From: Aphodousia faecalis | GTDB taxonomy: Bacteria; Pseudomonadota; Gammaproteobacteria; Burkholderiales; Burkholderiaceae_F | Length of the DNA: 59,806 nt | NCBI GenBank assembly: GCA_018712705.1 | Contig: DVGM01000057.1 | Coordinates: forward strand, 1 to 59,806 | Direction: 5' to 3' | Shown: in pieces, positions 34,298 through 43,939 of the stretch | Layout of the letters: the number at the start of each line of letters is the position of its first letter | Numbering within the stretch: position 1 is the first letter of the stretch | Notes under the pieces: model-generated | Seen by the model: only the letters and a program-made list of their open reading frames with translations | Told to the model about the DNA's origin: nothing | Databases searched by the model: none | Made by a program: the position numbers and the translations under genes

Positions 34298-34930
34298 ATG
34301 CTAAATTTTCACGATTTAGTGGGCGGCTTTCACCATTTTCGGGCCAACTATTTTCTCAAAGAAAAAGAATTCTTTGAGGCTTTGGCTCATTCGCAAAGTC
34401 CCAAGACGATGGTGATTGCCTGCTGCGATTCGAGAACGGATCCGGCCATTGTTTTGGGATGCAAGCCCGGAGACTTGTTTGTCGTCAGAAGCGTGGCGGC
34501 GATTGTGCCGCCTGCTGAAAAAGCCGGAGAGTATGATGCGGTCATGGCAGCGGTGGAGTACGGTGTCAAACATCTTAACGTGGAAAACATCGTTGTCATG
34601 GGGCACTCAAATTGTGGAGGCATTGCCGGACTTTTTAATCCGCATACTTTAAAAGACGAGCGATATATCAATCGTTGGGTCTCTTTGGCCTGTCCTGCAG
34701 TCTATGAAATCGAAGAAGAAAATCCAGATGAATCTCAGTCAGAAAAAGCTCGCCTTTGTGAAGAAGCCACGGTTTTGTTGTCAATAGAAAATTTGCTTTC
34801 GTATCACTGGGTGGAGGAAGCGGTTCAAGCGGGCACGTTAACCTTGCACGCTCTATATTACGATATGCTCAAAGGGTCATTAAACGTGTGGAACGGTGAC
34901 TCGGAGAATTTTGAGCCTATTGCCAAGTAG
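34298..34930 (+). CDS. Beta-class carbonic anhydrase
   Basis: 210 residues. Zinc and catalytic residues are all present: C42, D44 and R46 in ACCDSRT, and His/Cys in VMGHSNCGG near 102-105. It interconverts CO2 and bicarbonate in the cytoplasm, useful for carboxylation in a CO2-rich gut niche. Seven bases after the NimA-like gene, probably one operon. Confidence 0.95.
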   Translation: MLNFHDLVGGFHHFRANYFLKEKEFFEALAHSQSPKTMVIACCDSRTDPAIVLGCKPGDLFVVRSVAAIVPPAEKAGEYDAVMAAVEYGVKHLNVENIVVMGHSNCGGIAGLFNPHTLKDERYINRWVSLACPAVYEIEEENPDESQSEKARLCEEATVLLSIENLLSYHWVEEAVQAGTLTLHALYYDMLKGSLNVWNGDSENFEPIAK

Positions 34931-35012
34931 ATTGGATACTCTAACTCAGGCAGAGATTGCGCAGCGTTGCCTATGGAGTCAGAAGGTGATTTAAGCGTTT
35001 GAAAATGCAAAA

Positions 35013-35075
35013 CCCAATGCTACGGTTAGTGCGCTTTTCCTTTATTAAAGGCAACGTAGCTCAACATCGATTGGG
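35013..35075. other. Imperfect long hairpin in the carbonic anhydrase 3' region
   Basis: CCCAATGCTACG (35013-35024) faces CGTAGC (35055-35060) and ATTGGG (35070-35075), giving two 6-bp helices separated by a one-sided 9-base loop. It has no T-run. The gap 34931-35146 has no ORF; this may be an RNA-stabilising 3' structure. Confidence 0.35.
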
Positions 35076-35146
35076 TGGAATGCAAACCCAACAATCTTGG
35101 AGATGAACGAAAACTGAAAAGTTCGTTTCCATTTTGATGTCTCAAA

Positions 35147-35178
35147 ATAGAGTCGGATGTCCGGTCACCCGACTCTAT
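35147..35178 (-). terminator. Nitroreductase gene terminator
   Basis: ATAGAGTCGG (35147-35156) pairs with CCGACTCTAT (35169-35178), followed on the minus strand by TTTTGAG. Confidence 0.85.
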
Positions 35179-35185
35179 GAATTAT

Positions 35186-35830
35186 CTAGCGCAAAAATTC
35201 GATCACACGTTTTCTCGGAAGGCGAGATTTGGGCCGACTGGCATTAGAGTCGTTTTCTGCACGGTAACCCAGGGCAATGCCGACAACGGAGCGTTCATTT
35301 TTAGCTTTAAAGCCGAGGATCTCATCGAGCTTATCAAAATCAAACCCGCCCAATATCGTTGAGTCAACACCAATCGCTGCAGCCGCTACGGTCACGCATC
35401 CTAAAGCGATAAAGGCTTGGTTGCTGGCATACCGAAAGAGTCCTTCAGGATCATCATCGAATTTGTGCGAGTAAGTCAGGCGGATCACATCCGGTCGTTC
35501 AGGACTTTTCCATCCTTTATATCGACCATCAGCCTCTTCTTGGCGGTAGAGCTCATCGAAAAATTCTTCGCTAAAGCAAGTCGGAACTGTGAAGATAATC
35601 AGCTGAGGGGCCTGCATGCGTTCTATGTTGAAGTCCTTGACTGCCGGCATGATTCTTTCTTTCATTTCGGGCGTGTCGATGACGTAGAACTTCCACGGCT
35701 GAATATTTGTCGAAGAGGGTGACAGTCGCAGTACTTCCAGAAGCGTATCCATGTCCTGATCGCTTACTCGGCGATTCGGATCGTAGTGTTTGGTGGTGTA
35801 GCGAGTACGCATTAATTCAAGAATATCCAT
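35186..35830 (-). CDS. NfsB-like nitroreductase family oxidoreductase
   Basis: 214 residues, FMN-dependent nitroreductase fold. N-terminal RTRYTTKHYDPNRR and LRLSPSSTNIQPWKFYVI form the FMN phosphate and ring contacts; GVDSTILGGFDFDKLDE and GIALGYRAEND are the C-terminal family landmarks. Reduces nitroaromatics, quinones or flavins with NAD(P)H by family. Follows the Smr gene on the same strand with a short gap, so probably co-transcribed. Confidence 0.9.
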   Translation of the reverse strand: MDILELMRTRYTTKHYDPNRRVSDQDMDTLLEVLRLSPSSTNIQPWKFYVIDTPEMKERIMPAVKDFNIERMQAPQLIIFTVPTCFSEEFFDELYRQEEADGRYKGWKSPERPDVIRLTYSHKFDDDPEGLFRYASNQAFIALGCVTVAAAAIGVDSTILGGFDFDKLDEILGFKAKNERSVVGIALGYRAENDSNASRPKSRLPRKRVIEFLR

Positions 35831-35839
35831 CGCGAACTC

Positions 35840-36544
35840 CTAAAACTTTTTAGCAATCAAAACACGCAGTGCACCGGATCCGCCTTCCTCAATCGGAGCT
35901 TGAACAAATGCCTGAACCTCGCGCATTTGTCGAAGCCAGCGTCTGACAAGACCTTTGAGAACCGGTCCTTCTTCCCCGCTGTTGATGCCTTTACCTGTGA
36001 CAATGCGAACACAGCGGATATGAGCTTCGCGAGCCTGAAGGATAAAGTCCACAAGGGCACGTCTGGCTTCTTCGGTGCGGTAGCCGTGCAAATCAAGGTG
36101 CGCACCAACGGGCCAAAGTCCTCGAGACAATTTTTGCGCAAGATCGATGCCGCAACCCACGGCAATGTACTCACGGTCTCCCCAATCGTCAGCACTGGCT
36201 CCATCATAGCTGTCCGAAAGACCCACTTCGGCTCGCAATTTCAAAGGGGTTTGTTGAACCTTAGGGCGGGGAGGCTTTTTTGTCGGCATCGCCCGCACAT
36301 TTTTGTTTTCCAGCTTGGTGACGCCTAAGCGCTGCATTTCCTTTTCAAAAAGATCGATTTCGGAGGCATCCCGTTCGGTCGGTGTAACGCCAATGCGCTT
36401 CATTTCAGCGGCAAAGAGTGCGCGATCATCATCTTCCTTTTCACGCCTTTGAAGTCGAGCGGCGGCTTCTTTTTCTCGGATGATCGATTCTTCCGAAAGT
36501 TTTGTTTTAATGCCTTTTAAAGCTTCAAAACCTTTTGCACGCAT
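35840..36544 (-). CDS. Smr-domain protein
   Basis: 234 residues. The N-terminal half is charged and partly coiled; the C-terminal Smr domain (about 150-234) has the LDLHGYRTEEAR and VRIVTGKGINS motifs typical of MutS2/SmrA-type endonucleases acting on branched nucleic acids or collided ribosomes. Four codons separate it from trxB, so it is probably in the trxB operon. Its exact role cannot be derived. Confidence 0.9.
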   Translation of the reverse strand: MRAKGFEALKGIKTKLSEESIIREKEAAARLQRREKEDDDRALFAAEMKRIGVTPTERDASEIDLFEKEMQRLGVTKLENKNVRAMPTKKPPRPKVQQTPLKLRAEVGLSDSYDGASADDWGDREYIAVGCGIDLAQKLSRGLWPVGAHLDLHGYRTEEARRALVDFILQAREAHIRCVRIVTGKGINSGEEGPVLKGLVRRWLRQMREVQAFVQAPIEEGGSGALRVLIAKKF

Positions 36545-36549
36545 GGTTT

Positions 36550-37509
36550 TTACTCCAGGCTTTCCAAGTAGCGTTGTGCGTCCAAGGCGGCCATGCAGCC
36601 GGTGGCGGCACTGGTTACTGCTTGACGATAAACAGGATCTTGGCAGTCACCTGCGGCAAATACGCCTTCAATGTTGGTGGCTGTGGCGGCGTGATGACCG
36701 GTTCCTTGGGTAACAATATAGCCGCTTTCAAGCGTCAATTCTTCGGCAAAAATTTTCGTGTTGGGCGAGTGGCCGATGGCGACAAAAAGACCATCCACGG
36801 AGATGGTTTCATCGGGCTTTCCGTTGGTGCTCTTTAAAAGAACTCCGGTGACGCCCTGGTCGTCACCGAGCACTTCTTTGACTTCGGCAAACAGATGCAG
36901 CACGATCTTACCTTCTTCGACTGCGTGCATCAGTTTTGTGACCATAATAGGCTCGGCCTTGAAAGTGTCGCGGCGGTGAACGAGGTGCACGATGCTTGCG
37001 ATGTTGGATAAATAAAGTGCTTCTTCAAGAGCGGCATTGCCGCCGCCCACCACGGCAACGGGTTTCTTACGATAGAAAAATCCGTCGCAAGTGGCACAAG
37101 CCGAAACGCCGCGTCCTTTGTAACGGGTTTCCGATTCCAAACCAAGGTATTTGGCACTGGCGCCTGTGGCGATGATGAGTGCATCGCACGTGAAAGTCTT
37201 ACCGGAATCGGCTTCCAAGCGAATAGGCTTTTCCTTTAAATGCGCGGCCGTGATGACATCAAATTCAATTCGCGTGCCGAAACGTTCGGCGTGATCCATG
37301 AAGCGTTGCATGAGATCGGGTCCTTGAGCACCGTTGACGTCTGCGGGCCAGTTTTCGATTTCAGAGGTCGTCATCAGTTGTCCGCCCTGCTCCATGCCGG
37401 TGATTAAAAGGGGATTTAAATTGGCGCGGGCAGCGTAAATGGCTGCCGTGTAGCCTGCGGGACCGGAACCGATGATAATAAGCTTTTCATGTTGAATGTT
37501 TTCTGACAT
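36550..37509 (-). CDS. trxB: Thioredoxin reductase
   Basis: 319 residues. FAD motif IIGSGPAGYTAAIYAARA (about 12-29), redox-active CATCDG near 138-143, NADPH motif VVGGGNAALEEAL with HRRDTFKAE, and the C-terminal FAD motif GVFAAGDCQD. Keeps thioredoxin reduced. Divergent from ftsK; first gene of a minus-strand unit with the Smr protein. Confidence 0.97.
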   Translation of the reverse strand: MSENIQHEKLIIIGSGPAGYTAAIYAARANLNPLLITGMEQGGQLMTTSEIENWPADVNGAQGPDLMQRFMDHAERFGTRIEFDVITAAHLKEKPIRLEADSGKTFTCDALIIATGASAKYLGLESETRYKGRGVSACATCDGFFYRKKPVAVVGGGNAALEEALYLSNIASIVHLVHRRDTFKAEPIMVTKLMHAVEEGKIVLHLFAEVKEVLGDDQGVTGVLLKSTNGKPDETISVDGLFVAIGHSPNTKIFAEELTLESGYIVTQGTGHHAATATNIEGVFAAGDCQDPVYRQAVTSAATGCMAALDAQRYLESLE

Positions 37510-37626
37510 TTTTAAACCTCTTTACTCAGTAGATCAGTTCATTGTATCCGAGTGCCATTGTGAAAAGCACAGAAAAATTGAAAACAATAGTCAAGAAGCG
37601 TTCAAAATGAAAACAAACCCCGTAAA

Positions 37627-40074
37627 ATGGTAGGGTTGATTTCAGACGATAGATTGATGAAAAAACCAGCTCTCATAAAAGAAAAAGCTAAGAAAAACAT
37701 ATTGCAACCGTCAGCCCGCAAATCTTCACGTACGAAGGCCGCAACCGCTCCTGTCACGGTGAGCGCCGTTGTTAACGATCCTGTTCCCGTTGAGGATAAA
37801 CGCAGAAAAATCAGGCTCGGATCGGTGGCAGGCGTCTGCCTGCTTGTTTTCTCTGTTCTATACCTTTTAATGCTGATCTCCTATAACCAGGCAGATCCGT
37901 CTTTTATCCACTCGGCTCCCAATGTTGCTCCTAAAAATTGGATCGGTCTACTGGGAGCTTGGGTGTCCGATATTGCCTTGTTTGCATTAGGGTGGTCGGC
38001 TTACTGGCTTTTCCCCGTAGCCTTGATGAGCGCCTGGCGCTGTCTGAGTCCTCATTACAGAAAGCTTTCTTTCGGCAGAATTTGGCACCTTTTCGGTTTA
38101 CTGATTCTGTTGTGCGCGAGCACGTCTCTTGAGGCGCTCAGGTTGTATTACTTGGCCGAGCCCTTGCCCGGACAGGCGGGCGGTGTTCTGGGTCAATCCG
38201 TCATGACCGCTTGCGTCCCGGTGGTCGGTGCTTTGGGCTTAACGCTTTTGATGGTGGTGCTTGCCATGAGCGGCGCGGCCATCTTTTTCGATTTTTCATG
38301 GCTGGATGTGACCGAAAAAATCGGCACGCGACTGGACCGCATTTGGCATTTCTTTACTGATCGACATGAGGCTAAGGTTGATCAGCAGCAGAGAAAAACC
38401 GCTCAGGAAGAATTGGCTCAGCAGTTTAAGCAAGACATCCCGGCGTTGAAAAATTCCGATGATGTCATTGATGTGCAGCCCGAACCCGTGCTTCCAGCCG
38501 TGAGCCGCCCTGTGATTAATCCGCAGGCAAAAGTGAAAAAGTCGGAAGTGGCGCTAGAGGCTCAGCAAGATACTTTGTTTGAAGACGCTTCTCAGCCGAT
38601 TCGTCCTTCGCTGCGTCTATTTGATCCGGCGGGCAATACGGAGCCTTCTATTGATAAGGCTTCGCTTGCTGTTATGAGCGGCTTGATTGAAAGTAAGTTG
38701 GCCAGTTACGGCGTGACGGTGAAGGTGAAGGCGGCCAACCCGGGTCCTGTTGTTACTCGTTACGAAATTGAATTGGCCGAAGGGGTGAAAAGCTCAAGCG
38801 TTAAGAGTCTTGAGTCTGATTTGGCTCGTGTTTTGTCTGTTCAGTCAGTGCGTGTGCTCGATACCGTGCCCAATACGCCCTACATGGGCATTGAAGTGCC
38901 TAATCCGCGCCGGCAACTCGTGCGTATTTCAGAACTTTTAGGCTCGCAGGACTTTGCTAAATCCAAGGCGCTTTTGCCCTTGTGTTTAGGCAAACGCATT
39001 ACCGGTGAGCCGTTTGTTGTTGACTTAGCCAAGATGCCCCACTTGCTCGTGGCCGGTACCACGGGTTCGGGTAAATCGGTTGGCGTCAACAGCATGATTT
39101 TGTCCCTTCTTTATAAGTTTGAACCATCCAAACTGCGCCTGATTCTGATTGACCCGAAGAAGGTGGAATTTGCCTACTATGAAGACATCCCACATCTCCT
39201 CTGTCCGGTTGTTGATCAAATGAATGAAGCCAAGCACGGCTTGCAGTGGTGCGTCAAGGAGATGGAACGCCGCTATAAATTGGCCCATAGCATCAAGGTG
39301 AGAAACCTTGAAAGCTATAACGCAAAGGTCAAAGAAGCGCGCGAAGCGGGGACGCCGCTTATGAATCCGCTTGCAAAGAATGTCGGTGAAGAGGTCGAAC
39401 TTGAAGAGTTGCCCTACATCGTCGTGGTGGTTGATGAATTGGCTGACCTTTTGATGATTGATAAAAAGGGCGTGGAAGAGTCGCTTATTCGTCTGGCTCA
39501 AAAAGCTCGTGCGGCCGGCATTCATTTGATTTTGGCCACGCAACGCCCCAGTGCCGACGTCATCTCCGGACTTTTGCGCACCAATATTCCGTCTCGTGCG
39601 GCGTTTCAGGTGGCCACGGGTTCCGACAGCCGCATCATTTTGGATCAGACCGGCGCTGAAAATCTTTTAGGTAACGGGGACTTTCTCTTTAAGATGCCGA
39701 GCCTTCAGGTGCTTGAACGCATCCAGGGGGCCTTTGTTACGGATGAAGAGTTGGAGCGCGTTACCCAAGCCCTGCGTCAGATGGCTAAACCCAACTATGT
39801 TGACGACGTTCTCGTTTCCGAAGAAGAGGAAGCGGCAGAATCCGATGAACCGCGCGGCACAAACGGCGGCAGAAAAGATCCGCTATTTGATAAAGCCGTT
39901 CAGATTGTGGTGGAAAGCAACAAGTGTTCGGTTACCTATTTGCAAAGACGTCTTGGAGTGGGTTATCCGAGAGCGGCCAACATTGTCGAAGACATGGAAG
40001 CCGAAGGGATTGTCAGTCCGGCCGACTCCAGCGGTCGCCGAACCATTAACGCCAGAAATAATGAGGACTTGTGA
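37627..40074 (+). CDS. ftsK: DNA translocase FtsK
   Basis: 815 residues. Basic N-terminus, four membrane segments (about 65-220), a short linker, then the motor: Walker A GTTGSGKSVGVN near 477-488, Walker B VVVDELADL and the C-terminal gamma winged helix (LQRRLGVGYPRAANIVEDME) that reads KOPS. It pumps the chromosome dimer region through the septum and activates XerCD. An internal ATG at codon 11 (37657) is an alternative start; neither has a strong SD. lolA follows with TGATG coupling, as in E. coli. Confidence 0.96.
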   Translation: MVGLISDDRLMKKPALIKEKAKKNILQPSARKSSRTKAATAPVTVSAVVNDPVPVEDKRRKIRLGSVAGVCLLVFSVLYLLMLISYNQADPSFIHSAPNVAPKNWIGLLGAWVSDIALFALGWSAYWLFPVALMSAWRCLSPHYRKLSFGRIWHLFGLLILLCASTSLEALRLYYLAEPLPGQAGGVLGQSVMTACVPVVGALGLTLLMVVLAMSGAAIFFDFSWLDVTEKIGTRLDRIWHFFTDRHEAKVDQQQRKTAQEELAQQFKQDIPALKNSDDVIDVQPEPVLPAVSRPVINPQAKVKKSEVALEAQQDTLFEDASQPIRPSLRLFDPAGNTEPSIDKASLAVMSGLIESKLASYGVTVKVKAANPGPVVTRYEIELAEGVKSSSVKSLESDLARVLSVQSVRVLDTVPNTPYMGIEVPNPRRQLVRISELLGSQDFAKSKALLPLCLGKRITGEPFVVDLAKMPHLLVAGTTGSGKSVGVNSMILSLLYKFEPSKLRLILIDPKKVEFAYYEDIPHLLCPVVDQMNEAKHGLQWCVKEMERRYKLAHSIKVRNLESYNAKVKEAREAGTPLMNPLAKNVGEEVELEELPYIVVVVDELADLLMIDKKGVEESLIRLAQKARAAGIHLILATQRPSADVISGLLRTNIPSRAAFQVATGSDSRIILDQTGAENLLGNGDFLFKMPSLQVLERIQGAFVTDEELERVTQALRQMAKPNYVDDVLVSEEEEAAESDEPRGTNGGRKDPLFDKAVQIVVESNKCSVTYLQRRLGVGYPRAANIVEDMEAEGIVSPADSSGRRTINARNNEDL

Positions 40075-40709
40075 TGAAGAGCTTTGTGAGTGCGGCCGTT
40101 TTGACAGCGCTTGGTTGTTTCAGCGTGGCTTCTTTTGCCGCTGCGACTGATGATTTGAGTCGTTTTTTAAAGAATGTGACGAGTGCACAAGGCTCCTTTG
40201 AGCAAAAGGTTTTTACTCGTGAAGGCGAAAATAAAGACGCGGCCGGTACCGGTGACTTTGCATTTCTTCGCCCGGGCAAATTTAAGTGGCATTACAACGC
40301 GCCTTTTAAAGAGCTCATTGTGACCGATGGGAAAACGCTTTGGCTCTATGACACGGAACTTGCGCAGGTCACACAAAAACAATTATCAGGAGCGATTCCT
40401 GCATCTCCTGCCTCGCTTTTATTTGGAGCCCAGGATTTCCGTAAGGATTTCAATGTCGAAAATTTAGATTCAAAAGACGGATTGGATTGGCTAAAAGCCA
40501 CACCGAAAGATGACAGCAATGCTTTTTCTGAAGTGCGAATTGGCTTTAAAAACGGTTTGCCGCAGGAGATGACGCTTAAAGATAATTTTGGGCAGGAAAC
40601 TCGCTTGTCTTTTGAAAATTTCAAAACCAACGTCAAATTGCAGGCTTCAGACTTTGTTTTCAAGATTCCTAAAGGCGTTGAAGTGCTTAAAGACAGTAGC
40701 TCATTTTAG
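40074..40709 (+). CDS. lolA: Outer-membrane lipoprotein carrier LolA
   Basis: About 211 residues. Sec signal peptide (MKSFVSAAVLTALGCFSVASFA, cleavage after SFA) followed by the LolA barrel: GSFEQKV, GDFAFLRPGKFKWHY, DGKTLWLYDTELAQVT and the C-terminal FKIPKGVEVL. It shuttles lipoproteins through the periplasm to LolB. ATG 40074 shares a base with the ftsK stop (TGATG) and has GAGGA upstream. Confidence 0.94.
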   Translation: MKSFVSAAVLTALGCFSVASFAAATDDLSRFLKNVTSAQGSFEQKVFTREGENKDAAGTGDFAFLRPGKFKWHYNAPFKELIVTDGKTLWLYDTELAQVTQKQLSGAIPASPASLLFGAQDFRKDFNVENLDSKDGLDWLKATPKDDSNAFSEVRIGFKNGLPQEMTLKDNFGQETRLSFENFKTNVKLQASDFVFKIPKGVEVLKDSSSF

Positions 40710-40768
40710 TGCACGTTCGTATTATTTAACTTTTAGGTTTCAGCAGTCATCAGAGTCGCATCTAAAAT

Positions 40769-40816
40769 AAAAAACACCCGCTCAAAATCAATAGATTTAT
40801 TGCGGGAGTTTTTTAG
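40769..40816. terminator. Convergent terminator between lolA and the UxaA-family gene
   Basis: AAAAACACCCGC and GCGGGAGTTTTTT form an imperfect stem with A- and T-runs at its ends, between two convergent genes, so probably bidirectional. Confidence 0.7.
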
Positions 40817-40839
40817 TATCAAATTAGTTTTTAAACGTT

Positions 40840-42342
40840 TTATACGAAGCGGCAAACGTGATCAACGGCGATATCGGAAAAACCGTATGCTTCAGCCTTC
40901 GTGAGTTTGCCGTTGGCAATAGCGACAATCTCATCAAAGAGTTCCGCTCCCATTGTTTGATAGCTTTTTTCGCCACGCACGATGGGTGAGAGGTCATAGT
41001 CCATGTTGTCTTCCATGCACCGATAAGTTCGCTCATTGGCGGTAACTTTCATGACCGGGGCAATGGCGTTGCCTGTGGGCGTGCCTCGACCGGTGGTGAA
41101 AATAACAACCTGGCAGCCGGCGGCGACCATTGAGGTGACCGATGAAATGTCGTAGCCCGCGGTATCCATGACAATGGCGCCCTGACGGGTGGGACGCTCA
41201 GCTTGCTGAAGCACTTCAACAATGGGACGCGTGCCGCCTTTGCGGATGCAGCCTAAGCTTTTTTCATCTAAGGTTGAAAGGCCTCCGGCTTTATTGCCCG
41301 GAGTGGGCTGGCCGGCTCGGCAGTCTTGGCCGACAGCTTTGAGATGATCTTCGTAATCGCGGCAGATTTTGATGACTTCGTTATGCAATTTGCTGGTCGC
41401 TGCGCGGCGGGCAAGCACATGTTCTCCACCAATCCATTCAATGGATTCGCTCAAAAGCGTGCTGGCTCCATGATCAACCAAAAGGTCGCTTAATTCGCCC
41501 ACAGCTGGATTGCTACCGATACCTGAGGTTGCATCCGACCCTCCGCATTCGATACCTAAAAAGAGTTCGCTTAAATCAAAAAGCTCTTTTTGTTGCATGC
41601 CGGCTTGGGCGGCCATTTCGCGCGCGGCTCGTACCGCTTTTTCAATCGTCTTGAGTGTGCCGCCTTCTTCCTGAATGCCAAAAGAGACAACCGGTTTGGA
41701 GGTCATGGAACAGATCTTTTCGCGCAACTCTTTGTGTCCGACTGTCTCGCAGCCAAGACCGATAATGACGACTCCATAGACATTCGGATTGCAGGCAAAT
41801 CCGGTGAGAATTTTCTGAGACATGGCTGTATTGGCTGCCACGTCCGAGCATCCTGTGTTGAAAATGATGTTGACAGCGCCACGCACTTGGCTTGCGACAA
41901 TACGGGCGGTTTCGCTGCCGCACGCGCAACCCGGCAGAATAAGAACGTGGTTGCGGATGCCGGGTCGGCCTTCGGCGCGGCGATAACCCCAGAATTTAAC
42001 TCCGTTTTTGGTTGGCACAAACTGAGGAACGTCTTCGTCAGTTTCTTCAATGAGTTCGCTCTCGTAATCACGCGGAACACTGTAAATATTATTGTGATCA
42101 ACCAATTGACCGACTTCAATTGCGCAGGTGCTGCGTCCGATGCGTTCGCCATACTTTAAAACATCCGCTCCTTTTTCAATCGGTTTAATGGCGACCTTGT
42201 GACAGGCAGGAATATTGTCTTTAGCGCTAAGAGTACAGAGTTGACCGTTTTGCGAATAAATAACTTTTGAACCTAAGGCAACGTCTTTAACACAAACGAC
42301 GATGTTGTCCTTAGTGTCCATTAACAACGCATTGATGTCCAT
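40840..42342 (-). CDS. UxaA-family (altronate/galactarate-type) dehydratase
   Basis: 500 residues, full length: N-terminal SAF domain (about 1-90) and the C-terminal UxaA/GarD catalytic region with GYRRAEGRPGIRNHVL, NTGCSDVAAN, LGIECGGSDATSGI and TTGRGTPTGNAIAPV. The family dehydrates sugar acids with iron. Unusually there are no neighbouring uronate genes (uxaB, uxaC, transporters), so the substrate may be another hydroxy acid. Same strand as, and downstream of, the MmuP-like permease, but a strong terminator lies between. Confidence 0.87.
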   Translation of the reverse strand: MDINALLMDTKDNIVVCVKDVALGSKVIYSQNGQLCTLSAKDNIPACHKVAIKPIEKGADVLKYGERIGRSTCAIEVGQLVDHNNIYSVPRDYESELIEETDEDVPQFVPTKNGVKFWGYRRAEGRPGIRNHVLILPGCACGSETARIVASQVRGAVNIIFNTGCSDVAANTAMSQKILTGFACNPNVYGVVIIGLGCETVGHKELREKICSMTSKPVVSFGIQEEGGTLKTIEKAVRAAREMAAQAGMQQKELFDLSELFLGIECGGSDATSGIGSNPAVGELSDLLVDHGASTLLSESIEWIGGEHVLARRAATSKLHNEVIKICRDYEDHLKAVGQDCRAGQPTPGNKAGGLSTLDEKSLGCIRKGGTRPIVEVLQQAERPTRQGAIVMDTAGYDISSVTSMVAAGCQVVIFTTGRGTPTGNAIAPVMKVTANERTYRCMEDNMDYDLSPIVRGEKSYQTMGAELFDEIVAIANGKLTKAEAYGFSDIAVDHVCRFV

Positions 42343-42430
42343 GAAGCGACCTCCGGGAAGTTGTAGTTTTTTCGCTCTATAGCATAACGCTGATTTTTAT
42401 GGACGCATAGAAAAACTGGTTTTCTTTAGC

Positions 42431-42478
42431 AAAACTCAAACCCCCGTCAGCCGAACGCTAAACGGGGGTTTGAGTTTT
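42431..42478 (-). terminator. Permease gene terminator
   Basis: A perfect 17-bp stem (42431-42447 with 42462-42478; core CAAACCCCCGT / ACGGGGGTTTG) followed by TTTTGC on the minus strand, directly past the permease stop. Confidence 0.9.
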
Positions 42479-42499
42479 TAGAGGGAAGGCAAAGGGCAA

Positions 42500-43939
42500 T
42501 CAGCCGGCGATGGCTCGCGTTTGATTGCTTTGGCTCTTTTGAGACAGATTGCCTTTTTTGACCTTTTGTGTGAGGTGATAAATCACGTAACACAGAACCG
42601 TAAAGGGCACGCCGCAGTAAAGTGCGATGCGTTGAGCCGGATCGATCCCCATGCCTACCATGACGATGACACACATGGTTCCGCCGACAATCGGCACCCA
42701 CGGGAACCACGGGCTCTTGTACTTAAGTTCAGACAAGCTGTGACCGGAGGCAATAAATTGCTTTCTGAAGCGGTAATGGGCCACGCAGATGCTGAGCCAG
42801 ACAGCCACGGTGGAAAAACCCACAATCGAGGTGAGAATCACAAAGACTGTGTCAGCTGCCATGACACTCGAAGCGAGCGCCAAAAGACCGCCCAGCATGC
42901 TAAAGGCAAGGGCGTTGACCGGCACGCCGCGCTTATTGAGTTTGGCAAGCCCGGCGGGCATCATGCCATCGTGTCCCAAGGACCAAACCATACGGCCGGA
43001 AGCAAACAAGCCCGTGTTGGCCGAAGACAAAATCGCCGTGATAATCACGAAATTGAAGATGTCAGCGGCATAGGGAATGCCCATTTGTTCAAAGACCGTG
43101 ATAAAGGGGCTCTTGGAGACCGTGGCCGCTTCAGAGGGTAAAAGCGTTGCGACAATCAAAACCGTGCCCACGAAAAAGACGACCAGGCGCAACAGCGAGG
43201 CGCGCACAGCCATCGGAATCACCTTTTCGGGGTTGTTGGTTTCGCCGGCGGCCACACCGATCAATTCCGTGCCGGAGTAGGCAAAGCAGACCGTCACCAT
43301 GGTAAACAGAAGCGGCGTGATGCCATTGGGCAGCAAACCTCCTTCGCCCACCAAATGGGTCAGTCCCGGAGAGCCGGATTCACCGAAAGGAATCACGTCA
43401 AAGAACGCGCACGCGCCCAAGACGATGAAAACCTGAATCGTCACGACTTTAATAATGGAGAGGAAAAATTCGCTTTCGGCAAAAAAGCGTGTATCCACCA
43501 CATTAAGTAAGAAGATTATCGTGCCGAAAATCAAGCACCAGGACCACACCGGCACCTGAGGAAACCAGTATTGCATGGCAAAGCCCACAGCGGTGAAAGC
43601 TGTGCCGAGGGTGACGGTCCAGTTAAGCCAATACAGCCATGCCACGGCATAACCCGAAGCAGGGGAGATGTATTTGCTTGCATACAGATGGAAAGAACCG
43701 GGATCGGGATGAGCCACGGAGAGTTCTCCTAAACTCAACATGATCAAGTACACCATAAATGCACCGATCAAGTACGCAAGCACGGTGCCGAAAGCACCAA
43801 CGTTTGCGATGATATGACCCGTTCCAAAAAAGAGTCCGCTGCCGATCACGCCGCCGAGACTCAACATAATCAAGTGGCGCAATTGCATCGAGCGTTGAAA
43901 TTGGGACTCGTTGTTCGCCGTAATGTTTTGGGAGTTCAT
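42500..43939 (-). CDS. APC-family amino acid permease, MmuP-like
   Basis: 479 residues, 12 membrane segments. Very similar to E. coli S-methylmethionine permease MmuP along the whole length: TRHLIMLSLGGVIG-type TM1, GELSVAHPDPGSFH, MQYWFPQVPVWSW, AYSGTELIGVAAGE, IPYAADIFNFVIITAILS and DPAQRIALYCG. No mmuM methyltransferase gene is adjacent. Divergent from the ArgH-like operon across a 470-base control region, so the imported compound may instead feed that pathway. SD GGAAAGG before ATG. Confidence 0.85.
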   Translation of the reverse strand: MNSQNITANNESQFQRSMQLRHLIMLSLGGVIGSGLFFGTGHIIANVGAFGTVLAYLIGAFMVYLIMLSLGELSVAHPDPGSFHLYASKYISPASGYAVAWLYWLNWTVTLGTAFTAVGFAMQYWFPQVPVWSWCLIFGTIIFLLNVVDTRFFAESEFFLSIIKVVTIQVFIVLGACAFFDVIPFGESGSPGLTHLVGEGGLLPNGITPLLFTMVTVCFAYSGTELIGVAAGETNNPEKVIPMAVRASLLRLVVFFVGTVLIVATLLPSEAATVSKSPFITVFEQMGIPYAADIFNFVIITAILSSANTGLFASGRMVWSLGHDGMMPAGLAKLNKRGVPVNALAFSMLGGLLALASSVMAADTVFVILTSIVGFSTVAVWLSICVAHYRFRKQFIASGHSLSELKYKSPWFPWVPIVGGTMCVIVMVGMGIDPAQRIALYCGVPFTVLCYVIYHLTQKVKKGNLSQKSQSNQTRAIAG

